Notes under the pieces: model-generated
Seen by the model: the letters and a program-made list of their open reading frames with translations, nothing else
Told to the model about the DNA's origin: nothing
Database searches by the model: none
In this document: piece after piece, positions 47,610 through 58,890 of the stretch
Layout of the letters: each line of letters begins with the position of its first letter
How positions within the stretch are numbered: the first letter of the stretch is position 1
Program-made: the position numbers and the translations under genes
From: an uncultured Flavobacteriales bacterium
GTDB taxonomy: Bacteria; Bacteroidota; Bacteroidia; Flavobacteriales_D; Parvicellaceae
NCBI GenBank assembly: GCA_943788755.1
Contig: CALSRM010000003.1
Span: 1,364,001 to 1,428,000 of the forward strand
Direction: 5' to 3'
Length of the DNA: 64,000 nucleotides

Positions 47610-49658
47610 TTACTTTGATTGGTCTAGTTTTCGTACCATTGTTAAAATCGTAGCTAATCCAACTGTTTCTCCCTCTTGGTCATAGATGTCAACTAAGAAT
47701 TTTACAATTCCTTTAGCTATATCATCTTCGTCTTTCTTTTCTTGGTTTATTTTTTCTTTAACTGTAAAACGAACACCTATTGTTGCACCAGCATAAACGG
47801 GTTTTGTAAATCTGCATTCATCGATACCGTAATTTAAAAGAACGGGTCCTTTTTTCGGTTCAACAAATAAACCTGCAGCTTTTGCCAATACAAAATAACC
47901 ATGTGCCACACGTTCTTCGAAAATGGTTCCATCTAAAGAGGTTTCATCCATGTGCGCATAAAAATTATCTCCACTTACGTTAGCAAAGTTTACAATGTCA
48001 GTTGTGGTAACCGTGTGTTTATGTGTAAATACAGTCTCACCGATTTCTAATTCTTCAAAATGCTTTCTAAACACATGTGGATTTGCTTCTGGCATTTCAG
48101 CTCCAACCTGAAATTGTTGCGTGATTTTAGAAATGGTAGTTGGATGCCCTTGAATAGCGGTTCTCTGCATATAGTGTAAAACACCTCTTACTCCACCCAT
48201 TTCTTCACCTCCACCAGCGCGGCCAGGTCCACCATGGGTTAATAATGGCATTGGTGATCCATGTCCAGTACTTTCTTTGGCACATCTTTCGTTAAGAACC
48301 AATATTCTACCGTTCATATGTGCAGCTTCTGTAACGAATTCTCTGGCTAATTTATCATCGTTTGTAATGATTGAAGTAACCAAGGACCCTTTTCCTAATT
48401 CTACAAGTTTTACTGCCTCATCTAAATTTTTATAGGGCATTAATGTAGATACTGGTCCAAAAGCTTCAATTGAATGTACTCCATTTTTTTCAAAAGGATT
48501 ATCATTTCTAAAAAGAATAGGGGAGAAGAAAGCACCTTTGTTTTTGTCAGCACCGGTAACTTCGAAATTATCTAAATCTCCGTAAACAATGTCTTGTTCT
48601 TTCATCAAAAGCTCAACATTTTCTCGAACTCTTTCAACTTGCAGGTTTGTTGCTAATGCTCCCATTCGAACACCTTCAGTGGCAGGGTCACCAATAATAG
48701 TTTTGGCTAACCTTGCAGAAAGGGCAGTTTGAACATCTTCCATTAATTTTTCTGGAACTAATATCCTTCTTACTGCAGTACATTTCTGACCCGCTTTAAC
48801 CGTAATCTCTCTTTGGACTTCTTTTATAAAAATGTCAAATTCTGGAGTTCCAGGAACAGCATCTTCTCCCAATAAACAGGCATTTAGAGAATCTGCTTCT
48901 AAGTTGAATGGCACAGACTCTTCAATAATATGTGGAAGTCCTTTTAGTTTTTTTCCAGTTGCAGCAGAGCCCGTAAATGTTATCACATCTTGGTTGGTAA
49001 CATGGTCAATAATTCCACGACCTAAACCGGAAACCAGTTGCAATGCTCCTTCCGGCAGTATTTTAGACGCAATAATTTCTCTAACCATTAGCTCAGTCAA
49101 ATAACTCGTAAATTCAGATGGTTTAACAACAGATGGAACACCTGCCATAATGTTTACTGCTATTTTTTCAAGCATTCCCCAAATAGGAAAGTTAAAGGCA
49201 TTAATATGTACAGCAATACCTTTTTTTGGAACCATAATATGGTGCCCAATAAAAGTTCCGTTTTTTGACATCGGTGCTGCACTTCCGTCAACATAATAAG
49301 GTAAGTCTGGAAATTGCCTTCTTAGTGATGCATTGGCAAATAAGTTCCCGATTCCTCCTTCAATATCTATCCAAGAATCCACTTTTGTGGCTCCGGTCAC
49401 AGCGCTTAATGAATAAAACTTGTTTTTAATTTCTATCAAATGAAGAGCTAGAGCCTTTAGCATTAAGCCTCTTTCTTGGAAGGTCATTTTGCGCAAAGCA
49501 GATCCACCTTTTTCTCTTCCATATTCTAATATAGATGCATAGTCAAGACCCGCGCTTGAAACAGATCCAAAATTTTCCCCAGTAATTGCGCTGTGTAGTT
49601 CCAATTCAACACCTTCTCCATCTTCCCAGTTTCCTAATATATAATTTTGTATTTTCAT
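47610..49658 (-). CDS. paaZ: Bifunctional oxepin-CoA hydrolase / aldehyde dehydrogenase PaaZ
   Basis: PaaZ opens the oxepin-CoA ring and oxidises the resulting semialdehyde with NADP+ in aerobic phenylacetate breakdown. The 682-aa protein has an aldehyde dehydrogenase domain at about 1-520 (AFNFPIWGMLEKIAVNIMAG, FTGSAATGKKL, Glu254, catalytic Cys293 in AGQKCTAVRR). A C-terminal MaoC-like hydratase domain follows at about 535-682 (FANVSGDNFYAHMDE, then RVAHGYFVLAKAAGLF). The order and length are exactly as in known PaaZ. Other paa genes (paaY, paaJ, paaI) lie nearby on the same strand. Confidence 0.95.
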   Translation of the reverse strand: MKIQNYILGNWEDGEGVELELHSAITGENFGSVSSAGLDYASILEYGREKGGSALRKMTFQERGLMLKALALHLIEIKNKFYSLSAVTGATKVDSWIDIEGGIGNLFANASLRRQFPDLPYYVDGSAAPMSKNGTFIGHHIMVPKKGIAVHINAFNFPIWGMLEKIAVNIMAGVPSVVKPSEFTSYLTELMVREIIASKILPEGALQLVSGLGRGIIDHVTNQDVITFTGSAATGKKLKGLPHIIEESVPFNLEADSLNACLLGEDAVPGTPEFDIFIKEVQREITVKAGQKCTAVRRILVPEKLMEDVQTALSARLAKTIIGDPATEGVRMGALATNLQVERVRENVELLMKEQDIVYGDLDNFEVTGADKNKGAFFSPILFRNDNPFEKNGVHSIEAFGPVSTLMPYKNLDEAVKLVELGKGSLVTSIITNDDKLAREFVTEAAHMNGRILVLNERCAKESTGHGSPMPLLTHGGPGRAGGGEEMGGVRGVLHYMQRTAIQGHPTTISKITQQFQVGAEMPEANPHVFRKHFEELEIGETVFTHKHTVTTTDIVNFANVSGDNFYAHMDETSLDGTIFEERVAHGYFVLAKAAGLFVEPKKGPVLLNYGIDECRFTKPVYAGATIGVRFTVKEKINQEKKDEDDIAKGIVKFLVDIYDQEGETVGLATILTMVRKLDQSK

Positions 49659-49881
49659 TTTTGTTTCTGATTTGATCCACTAAAGATAAGAATTCCCTTG
49701 AGTATGGAAAGATAGACAAGATCTTCTTGTATTTTCCGCGCTCTTAAGCAGAATGAGTTTCATTTAGGATAAATATAATAATAAGTCAATAAATGAATAT
49801 AGTTCAGAAAAAGAAAGTAGAAGTGTCATGCATTTTAATTACTTCTAGTAATATTGTGAAGCTTTAATCAAAAATAAAAGT

Positions 49882-50139
49882 ATGCGAATAATAATAGATA
49901 TAGATGTAACCAACGTGGAAGAAGTTGTTAAGGCGCATAAGGGCGAATGGCAGAATTTATTGGCAGGTGTACTTTTATCCAAAAGCAAAAGGAAAAAGCG
50001 GGTTGAAAAGGGTGTTTGTGCAGAAATTATTAAAGCATTTGAGGTGGAATTACCGAGAGTGTTAAAAGAAGAAATGATTGAAGCAAATATTTCTTATTCT
50101 ATTGAAGATATTAACGAAGATGATAATCTGAGTGTGTAG
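49882..50139 (+). CDS. Small hypothetical protein inside the paa cluster
   Basis: I do not recognise this 85-aa protein. It starts MRIIIDIDVTNVEEVVKAHK, has a strongly basic patch (SKSKRKKRVEKG) and an acidic C-terminus (EDINEDDNLSV). It is on the plus strand between paaZ and paaY, which are both on the minus strand, so it is not part of their transcript. It is likely real because its codon use resembles neighbouring genes and because conserved-length open frames of this kind are otherwise rare here. Confidence 0.55.
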   Translation: MRIIIDIDVTNVEEVVKAHKGEWQNLLAGVLLSKSKRKKRVEKGVCAEIIKAFEVELPRVLKEEMIEANISYSIEDINEDDNLSV

Positions 50140-50186
50140 TTTTTACAACAACTTTTGATTGACTGCCAAGTAGCTCATCAAATACC

Positions 50187-50774
50187 TTAAGAATCTTTCC
50201 AAATTTTATATGCTGCTTCCTGTTCAGGACGATTTGGTTCATCTTCACGAAGGGGTTCACATTCTTTTAAAATAGTGTGGCACTCATGTGCTAATTTCTG
50301 ATAAAGCTTTGTTCCTTCAGTTTTCCATTTTAACATTTCTTCACTCACATCTTTTACCACTTTTCCTGGGTTTCCAACCACAATCTTTCGAGCGGGTATA
50401 TCAGTTTTAGCGGGAACAAAACAAAGAGCTCCAATAATACACCCTTCTCCAAGTATAACATTGTCCATAACCACTGCATTCATACCTATTAAACAGTTTT
50501 CACCTATAGTTCCACCATGAATTATAGCTCCGTGACCAATGTGAGCATTCTTTTTTAATGTCGTAGTGGTTCCCGGAAACATATGAACTGTGCAGCTTTC
50601 TTGTACGTTGCATCCATCTTCAATAATGATTTTGCCAAAATCCCCTCTAATAGCACAGAATGGGCCTATATAAACATCTTTGCCAATAAATACGTTGCCC
50701 GTTACATTCGCTTGAGGATGTATAAATGCAGATTCATGTATGACGGGTTTAAAACCGTTAAATTCGTATATCAT
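50187..50774 (-). CDS. paaY: PaaY-like hexapeptide-repeat protein (gamma-carbonic anhydrase fold)
   Basis: The 195-aa protein is a left-handed beta-helix built from hexapeptide repeats over about 8-135 (VTGNVFIGKDVYIGPFCAIR; ENCLIGMNAVVMDNVILGEG), with metal-type histidines in CTVHMFPG, HIGHGAIIHG. It has the length and C-terminal helix (HECHTILKECEPLREDEP) of PaaY, a thioesterase that releases CoA from dead-end intermediates of the phenylacetate pathway. The location 12 bases after paaJ supports this over a plain carbonic anhydrase. Confidence 0.85.
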   Translation of the reverse strand: MIYEFNGFKPVIHESAFIHPQANVTGNVFIGKDVYIGPFCAIRGDFGKIIIEDGCNVQESCTVHMFPGTTTTLKKNAHIGHGAIIHGGTIGENCLIGMNAVVMDNVILGEGCIIGALCFVPAKTDIPARKIVVGNPGKVVKDVSEEMLKWKTEGTKLYQKLAHECHTILKECEPLREDEPNRPEQEAAYKIWKDS

Positions 50775-50786
50775 AATTAGTAGTTT

Positions 50787-51995
50787 TTAAACTCTTTCAA
50801 TTATGGTTGCGTAACCTTGACCAACACCGATGCACATAGTCACCAAAGCATATTTTTTATTTTGCTTGTGAAGTTCAAGCATTGCTGTTTGTAATATTCT
50901 AGAACCTGTCATTCCGAGTGGATGGCCAATTGCAATTGCTCCACCATTTGGGTTAATTCTTGGATCATTATCCTCTAGACCCAATTCCCGAGTACAAGCC
51001 AATGCTTGAGCAGCGAATGCTTCGTTTAACTCAATTATATCCATGTCGTCAATAGTTAGACCAGCTCTTCTCAGTGCTTTTTGCGAAGCTTTAACAGGTC
51101 CAATTCCCATGATTCGTGGTTCAACACCTGCAACAGCAGATGATACTATTCTTGCTTTTGGAGTAAGGTTATTTCTTGCAGCTGCTTCAGCAGAGGCAAG
51201 TAAAATTGCACCAGCTCCATCGTTTAATCCAGATGCATTTCCTGCTGTTACAGTTCCACCTTCTTTTCTAAATGCAGGTCTTAGTTTACCTAATATCTCA
51301 AGAGTTGTACTTGGTTTAATAAATTCATCTTTCTCAAAAATGATAGGATCTTTTTTTCGTTGCGGTATAATCACAGGAACAATTTCCTGAGCAAGCCTTC
51401 CGTTGTTTTGCGCTTCAGCAGCTTTCATTTGCGACCAGAAAGCAAATTGATCTTGATCTTCTCTGCTTATATCATACATGTCTACTAAGTTTTCGGCAGT
51501 TTGACCCATTCCATCCACACCATACAGTTCTTTCATTTTTGGATTGATAAAACGCCACCCGAAACTTGAATCGTGCATTTGAGCATCTCTGCCAAATGGC
51601 TGAGACACTTTAGAAATAACCCAAGGTGCACGTGTCATGTGTTCTACACCTCCTGTAAGGTATATATCTCCATCTCCAACTTGAATAGCCCTAGCTCCAT
51701 TTATGGTGGAAGCCATTCCAGACGCGCAAAGTCGATTAATGGTTTCTCCACCAATTGAATAGGGAAGTCCTGCTAACAAAGAACACATGCGCGCTACATT
51801 TCTATTGTCCTCACCTGCCTGATTTGCGCAACCGTATAATACATCTTCAATTTCTTCTGTATTAAGAGATGGGTTTCTTGCCACGAGTTCCTTCATTACA
51901 ATTGCTCCTAAATCATCTGTTCTGACAGGTGATAATGTACCTCCGAAATTTCCTATTGGGGTTCTGATTGCATCTATTATATAAACATCTTTCAT
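50787..51995 (-). CDS. paaJ: 3-oxoadipyl-CoA / 3-oxo-5,6-dehydrosuberyl-CoA thiolase
   Basis: A 402-aa thiolase with the nucleophile Cys90 in INRLCASGMAS, GGVEHMTRAPWV, the His-containing NPNGGAIAIGHPLGMTGSR, and the second catalytic Cys in TMCIGVGQG. The early YGCANQAGEDNRNVARM segment is characteristic of the PaaJ/PcaF subgroup. The enzyme cleaves C8 and C6 3-oxoacyl-CoAs to acetyl-CoA and succinyl-CoA. It lies between paaI and paaY in a same-strand run. Confidence 0.93.
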   Translation of the reverse strand: MKDVYIIDAIRTPIGNFGGTLSPVRTDDLGAIVMKELVARNPSLNTEEIEDVLYGCANQAGEDNRNVARMCSLLAGLPYSIGGETINRLCASGMASTINGARAIQVGDGDIYLTGGVEHMTRAPWVISKVSQPFGRDAQMHDSSFGWRFINPKMKELYGVDGMGQTAENLVDMYDISREDQDQFAFWSQMKAAEAQNNGRLAQEIVPVIIPQRKKDPIIFEKDEFIKPSTTLEILGKLRPAFRKEGGTVTAGNASGLNDGAGAILLASAEAAARNNLTPKARIVSSAVAGVEPRIMGIGPVKASQKALRRAGLTIDDMDIIELNEAFAAQALACTRELGLEDNDPRINPNGGAIAIGHPLGMTGSRILQTAMLELHKQNKKYALVTMCIGVGQGYATIIERV

Positions 51996-52060
51996 GTAAG
52001 GTTTTATTTTAAGAATTGAAATTAACTAAAATAAGAACAGTATTAATGAATAATTACCAA

Positions 52061-52480
52061 TTAAAGCTCCCAATTCTTATTTGTTCTGTAAACGGTTCCT
52101 TTAAATAAGGCGACTGTTTCGTTGTCTTGATTTTTCACAGAGATATGATAAATAGCAATTTTGTAGGATAAACTTTCCTCAATAGCTTCAGCTGTTAAAA
52201 CATCTCCAATATGACAGGGTTTTGTGTGAGATATGGAAGTCTCAATTGACATAGATTCCCTTCCTTGCGAGTTGCAAGCAAACGCCAATGCACTATCGGC
52301 TAAAGAGTAAGTGATTCCTCCATGAGCAATTCCAAAGCCATTTACCATTTCTTGCCGAATGGTCATTACAAGTTTGGATTTTCCGATTCCTTTTTCTACA
52401 ATATCAATACCTAGCCATTTGCTGAATAAATCGTTTTTATACATTTTATCGACGATGGAAGAGGAGGAAGGCTTTTCCAT
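52061..52480 (-). CDS. paaI: Hydroxyphenylacetyl-CoA thioesterase PaaI
   Basis: A 139-aa hotdog-fold thioesterase of the PaaI type. The catalytic region is MVNGFGIAHGGITYSLADSA around 42-62, with the HGG and following Asp typical of the family, and it has the usual SHTKPCHIGDVLTAEA strand. PaaI hydrolyses (hydroxy)phenylacetyl-CoA to relieve CoA sequestration. It starts 6 bases after the pyrG stop on the same strand, then paaJ follows after 65 bases. Confidence 0.9.
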   Translation of the reverse strand: MEKPSSSSIVDKMYKNDLFSKWLGIDIVEKGIGKSKLVMTIRQEMVNGFGIAHGGITYSLADSALAFACNSQGRESMSIETSISHTKPCHIGDVLTAEAIEESLSYKIAIYHISVKNQDNETVALFKGTVYRTNKNWEL

Positions 52481-52486
52481 TTGATA

Positions 52487-54139
<1,653 letters not shown>

Positions 54140-54259
54140 TTAATGAATACGGGACGTAAAGATATAGCAGAATCACTTTCTAACAGCCATTTTTTCGCAA
54201 AAGTTTTCAAAAAAGTCAAACTAGGTCAAAATCAACAATAGGTAAGTAAAGAGAATTAC

Positions 54260-56618
54260 TTAGAATGTCCAACTAAATCCTAGGCTAGGAATCAATGGAA
54301 GTTGGTAAATTTTTTCGTTTGTAATTCTATCAACAAAGAAAATGTTTTCACGACTATATGCATTTGTTGCACTGGCTGTAATTTCCATCTTGCTCTTGTT
54401 TTTTAATTCAATATGCTTTTTTAAAGTAATGTCTAAACGGTGGTAAAAAGGTAATCTTCCATTGTTTATATCGGCATATAAAATTCCTAATTGATCTGTA
54501 TTGTCTGTTGTTATATTCGTTCCTATACCTTGAGAAAAATCAATGTTTTGATAGTATCCTTGGGTTTGCGTAAATGGCAATCCAGAACCAAGGTTCCATC
54601 TTCCATTTAATTCCCAGTTTTTCTTCTTGTCTAGGAAATAAGTTGCTATAAAATTGATGTTATGTCTTCTGTCAAACACTGGTGCATATGTTTGTATTCC
54701 ATCCCATCTATCAACTTTTCCGAGGGAGTAAACAAACCAAATATACGTTTTGCTTGTCGAATATTTTAGGACTAAATCAACACCATATGCTTGACCGGTT
54801 TCAACGATATAATCTTTTTTCAAAACATCCGGAATAGAAGGGTCTGTGCTTGGAGAATCATCATATATTTTGTTTCTATTGGTATTCGTTAATTGGTTAA
54901 ACCATTTATAATATCCTTCCACGTTAAGCGATAAGTTTTTTCCTAAATCATATTCAAACCCAGCAATTGCATGTGTCGCTTTTTGAAGGGAATGTTTTAA
55001 CTCTTTAGTCTTCCCATCAGGATAAGTAAGTTCATCTTGTAAATCCTCAGAACCCGTTAAAAAACCATAAAATAAATTTACGACATCTCTATCAGAGTTG
55101 GCACTTGTCAAGGTTTTGAGAGTATAATCCTCCAGCAAATTTTAAACGAAAACCTTCATTAACATTGTATTTAATACCTAGTCTAGGTTCAGGCGATGTT
55201 ACTTTTGATGTTGCATAAACTTGCATTCTAAAACTAGGATTAAGGACGAGTCTTCCTCTAACTATTTTATAATCGATATAGGTAGAAATCTCAGTTGTAT
55301 TCTGCGTTTGCTCAATTTCTCTCCCTGCAGAATTAAAGAAAGAATATTCTGTACGCAAACCTTCTAAAGATATTCCATATCTTATTTCATCATCACCCTC
55401 TAAAAAGTACTTGAAATCAAATCCTCCACTAAACCCTTTAACTGTACTTGAATCGGGTAAAACCATTTTTGTAGGGTCTGGAAAACTTTCTCGCATTCCA
55501 ATTCCATATTTTGAGTAATTAAATTTACCACTAATAAGCACGGGACTCCCTTCGGGCACCACAACGAAATTTGTGCCTATTCCATAAGAACTCCACTTTA
55601 ATGTAGATAGTTGTTGCCACGTAACATTGTCTCTAAAGTTAAAACCAAATACATTGAATTTACTGCCGTTATTTCCGTGCATAGATATTTTTCCATATAA
55701 ATCAGTAAAACCATAAGGCAGCCCTGCAGTCATCTATCATCAGCTGTATAACAATTTGGAACTTTGATCTAAATAGGAATGTTTTCCAGAAAATAGGTAC
55801 GTGATATTAGCTCTACCATCATTCGCTTCTCTTTTCTTTTTGCCTTGCAAAGGGCCTCCTAAAGTTAATTTTGCTCCAAATGGGTTCAAAGCAACTCTTC
55901 CCTTTGTCTTTCTTTTGTTACCATCTTTGGTTGTTATATCCATAATGGAAGAAATTCTTCCACCATAGGTAGCACTATATCCTCCTGTATAAATGTCAGC
56001 ATTTCGAATAATTTCGGTATCAAACACAGAGAAAAAGCCAATTGAGTGAAAAGGGTTATAAATTATCATACCATCCAATAACACTTTGTTTTGCACTGGA
56101 GAACCACCTCTAACATACATTTGTCCACCTTGGTCACCAGTTGTTACCACACCAGGCACTGTTTGGAAATAAGTGGCAATGTCAGATTCACCTCCAACTG
56201 AAGGAACTGCTTTGATATCTTTTTTTGTAGCTTTTATCACGGAAATTTTAACCTTTGTTTTATCTTCTATTCTACTTGCGTTAATTTCAACTTCATCTAG
56301 TACACTTTCTAAAAAAAGATTTTGGCTAGTTATTCTTCCTGCTCTTACAGTTACTTCAATTTCTATTGGAGCATATTCCATTGAACCAATAGTTAAAGTA
56401 TATGTGCCAGCTGGTACCTTTGAAATTTGATAAAAGCCATTTACATCTGTTGTGCCGCCATATGCTTTATCCTTGATTAAAACACTGTTAAAAATAACAG
56501 GGTCTCCTGATTCTTTTTCAAGGACAGTTCCCCTAATGGTTCCAGTTTGACTAATAGCAACTGAGCATAATAGAAACGTGAAAATAAAAGTTAAAATGGT
56601 ATTGGTTGCTTTCTTCAT
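54260..56618 (-). pseudogene. TonB-dependent receptor, broken at two sites in this sequence
   Basis: Three open segments (56618-55740, 55733-55092, 55138-54260) together make one outer-membrane receptor of about 785 aa. The first has a signal peptide (SVAISQ), a carboxypeptidase-like (CarboxypepD_reg) domain (GTIRGTVLEKESGDPVIFNS) and a plug (YVRGGSPVQNKVLLDGMIIY). The others are barrel, ending PSLGFSWTF. Between the first two, three consecutive in-frame stops (TGA TGA TAG, 55742-55734) hide what look like two compensating indels. The second break is one extra base near 55109, after which QNL continues as TSANSDRDVV. The protein would take up a nutrient across the outer membrane with TonB-ExbBD energy. 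The ligand is unknown; no SusD partner is present. Confidence 0.85.
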
Positions 56619-56751
56619 TTCTGAATTAAGAAGTTAGGTTTTATAGAATTCAAATTTAGGCTAAAATATGAATAAACGAATTAAAAAAAACAACGGAAAT
56701 ATAATTAATACATATACGGTATTGATTCTTGAGTGAAAGGAAAAAAACGGG

Positions 56752-58885
56752 CTATTTGTTATTTTCAATTATGTAGTTTAATACCTTCGTCATTAAATGA
56801 ACTCTGTCTTTTCCGCTAACATTGTGAGGATGCATTGGATAAGGAAAGAAATCTATTTGAACTCCTTCTTGAACACATTTTTGAACAAAAGCTAAATTAT
56901 GTTGCATTACAACAACATCATCAACTGTTCCATGAATCAAGAGTAGTTTCCCCTCTAAATCTTTAACATAACTCAATGGACTAGCTGTTTTATAGCCTTC
57001 AGGGTTTTCTTGCGGTGTGTCCATGTATCTTTCTCCATACATTACTTCATACCATTTCCAGTCTATTACTGGGCCACCTGCAACACCTGTTGTAAATGTC
57101 CCAGGAGTTCGAGTCATTAAAGAAGTTGTCATAAACCCACCATAACTCCATCCATGAACGGCCATTCTTTCACTATCAACGAAGGAAAGTGATTTTAAAT
57201 AGTCAACACCAACTAATTGATCTTCTATTTCAATTGTGCCGCACTGCCTATGAATAATTTCTTTAAATTCTCTACCACGGTTGGAAGTTCCTCGATTATC
57301 AATTGTGAAAACGATATAATCTTGCTCCGCTAGCCAGTTCATCCATAAGCTAGCTCCAGCATTCCAACTGTTTGTAATAAGTTGAACGCCTGGCCCTCCG
57401 TATACATAAACAAGTACAGGGTATTTTTTGTTTTCATCAAAGTTAGCTGGTTTAATCATTCTTCCATAAAGCGGTGTTCCATCTTTTGCTTTTAGTTCAA
57501 CAAATTCAATTTGTCCTGTTTTATATTCAGCTAATGGATTGTGCGCGGTAAATAAGTTTGTTATTCCTCCTTTCTTTGTGTTGCATTACATCAATTTGTT
57601 TAGGAGTAGTTAAGTTAGAATAACTATCTAAAAGATACTTGCCATTCGAATGTACCGTTGAATTATGCACCCCATTAGCTTGGGTAAGCTGAGTTACTTT
57701 TTTAGAATTTATATTTACAGAATAGGCGTGTAGCTCTCTGGCATCCTCACTCGTTCCCTCAAAAATGAGTGTGTTGTTTTCTTTGTTAAAGCCTTTTATA
57801 TCTGTTACTTCCCATTTGAAGTCGGTTAATTGACTAATTAAAACACCTTCTGTGTTATATAGATAGATATTGAAATATCCATCTCTTTCGCTTAACCAAA
57901 CAAACTGGTCTTCCTTTCCGGGAATAAAATATGGCTCGTAAATAGGTTGTATAAATGTAGGGTGTTTTTCCTCGAAAAGTGTTTTTATTTTTTTACCAGT
58001 AATAGCATCATATTGGTTGAACCAAAAATGATCTTGACCTCTATTCATTTCAACAATAAAAATCGTTTTTTCGTCTGGACTCCAAGTTAAGTTGGAAACA
58101 TAATGTTCCAATGGCTCTCCTGTTTGTAAATAAATAGTTTTGTTATTTGTCACATTATAAATTCCAACTCTACCATGTTCACTGGCCTCACCAGCCATTG
58201 GATATTTTATGCTTTTTAAAGAGCCGGTTCGAGTTGTGATGTCTAATAATGGATAATCAGCTACATTGGTCTCATCCTTCTGATAAAATGCAAGATTATT
58301 TCCAGAAGATGACCAGAAAGTTCCTTTGCTAATTCCGAATTCGTAACGATGAATTGCTTGCCCAGAGACAATATTTTTGTCATTACTTTTTGTAACCGCA
58401 ATCATAGAATCTTTCTCAGTAGCTAAATATAAATTGTTTTCTGCAGTGTAAGCAATTGTCTTTGTGTTTAAATTAAAGTCACTATTCGCAGCGTTTAATG
58501 GATAATGGATAGAAGAGAATTTTCCATTGTTGTCTCCTTTATAGTTGTAGACAATCTTATTTGCATTATGGTCAAATACAAGTTGCTCTGAAGAAATTGC
58601 TTGAGGATAAGGAAGATTTTTCAAATCAGCAATGTTTTCCTGAATGCTGTTAAGTGTAATTTGTTCAGCAACTCTAGCATCGGGGAGCGCTGTAGCAGGT
58701 AAAATAAAGTATGTATCTCCTTTAACATGAGCGTATTTATCTGCATCAGTCAACCATTGAACCCATTTTAATGACTTAGGATATAACCCTTGGTAATACC
58801 CCATTACTGAACTTTCAATTGTTAAGTCTTTGTCTTGAGCAATAGCCGAAGAGGTAATAAATAGTAAAAACAATAATTTTTTCAT
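56752..58885 (-). pseudogene. S9-family prolyl oligopeptidase (DPP IV-like), frameshifted in this sequence
   Basis: The N-terminal part (58885 to about 57578) has a signal peptide (SSAIAQ) and a DPP IV-type beta-propeller (DQFVWLSERDGYFNIYLYNT). The rest is in another frame, starting about 57576 with KKGGITNLFTAHNPLAEYKT. It has the alpha/beta-hydrolase domain with VYVYGGPGVQ, the catalytic Ser in HGWSYGGFM (codon at 57147-57145), an acid near HGTVDDVV and the His in YPMHPHNV. One extra base near 57577 explains the break. The repaired protein is 710 aa, normal for bacterial DPP IV, which removes Xaa-Pro dipeptides from peptides in the periplasm. It is 5 bases after the DUF349 gene. Confidence 0.9.
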
Positions 58886-58890
58886 AAGCT

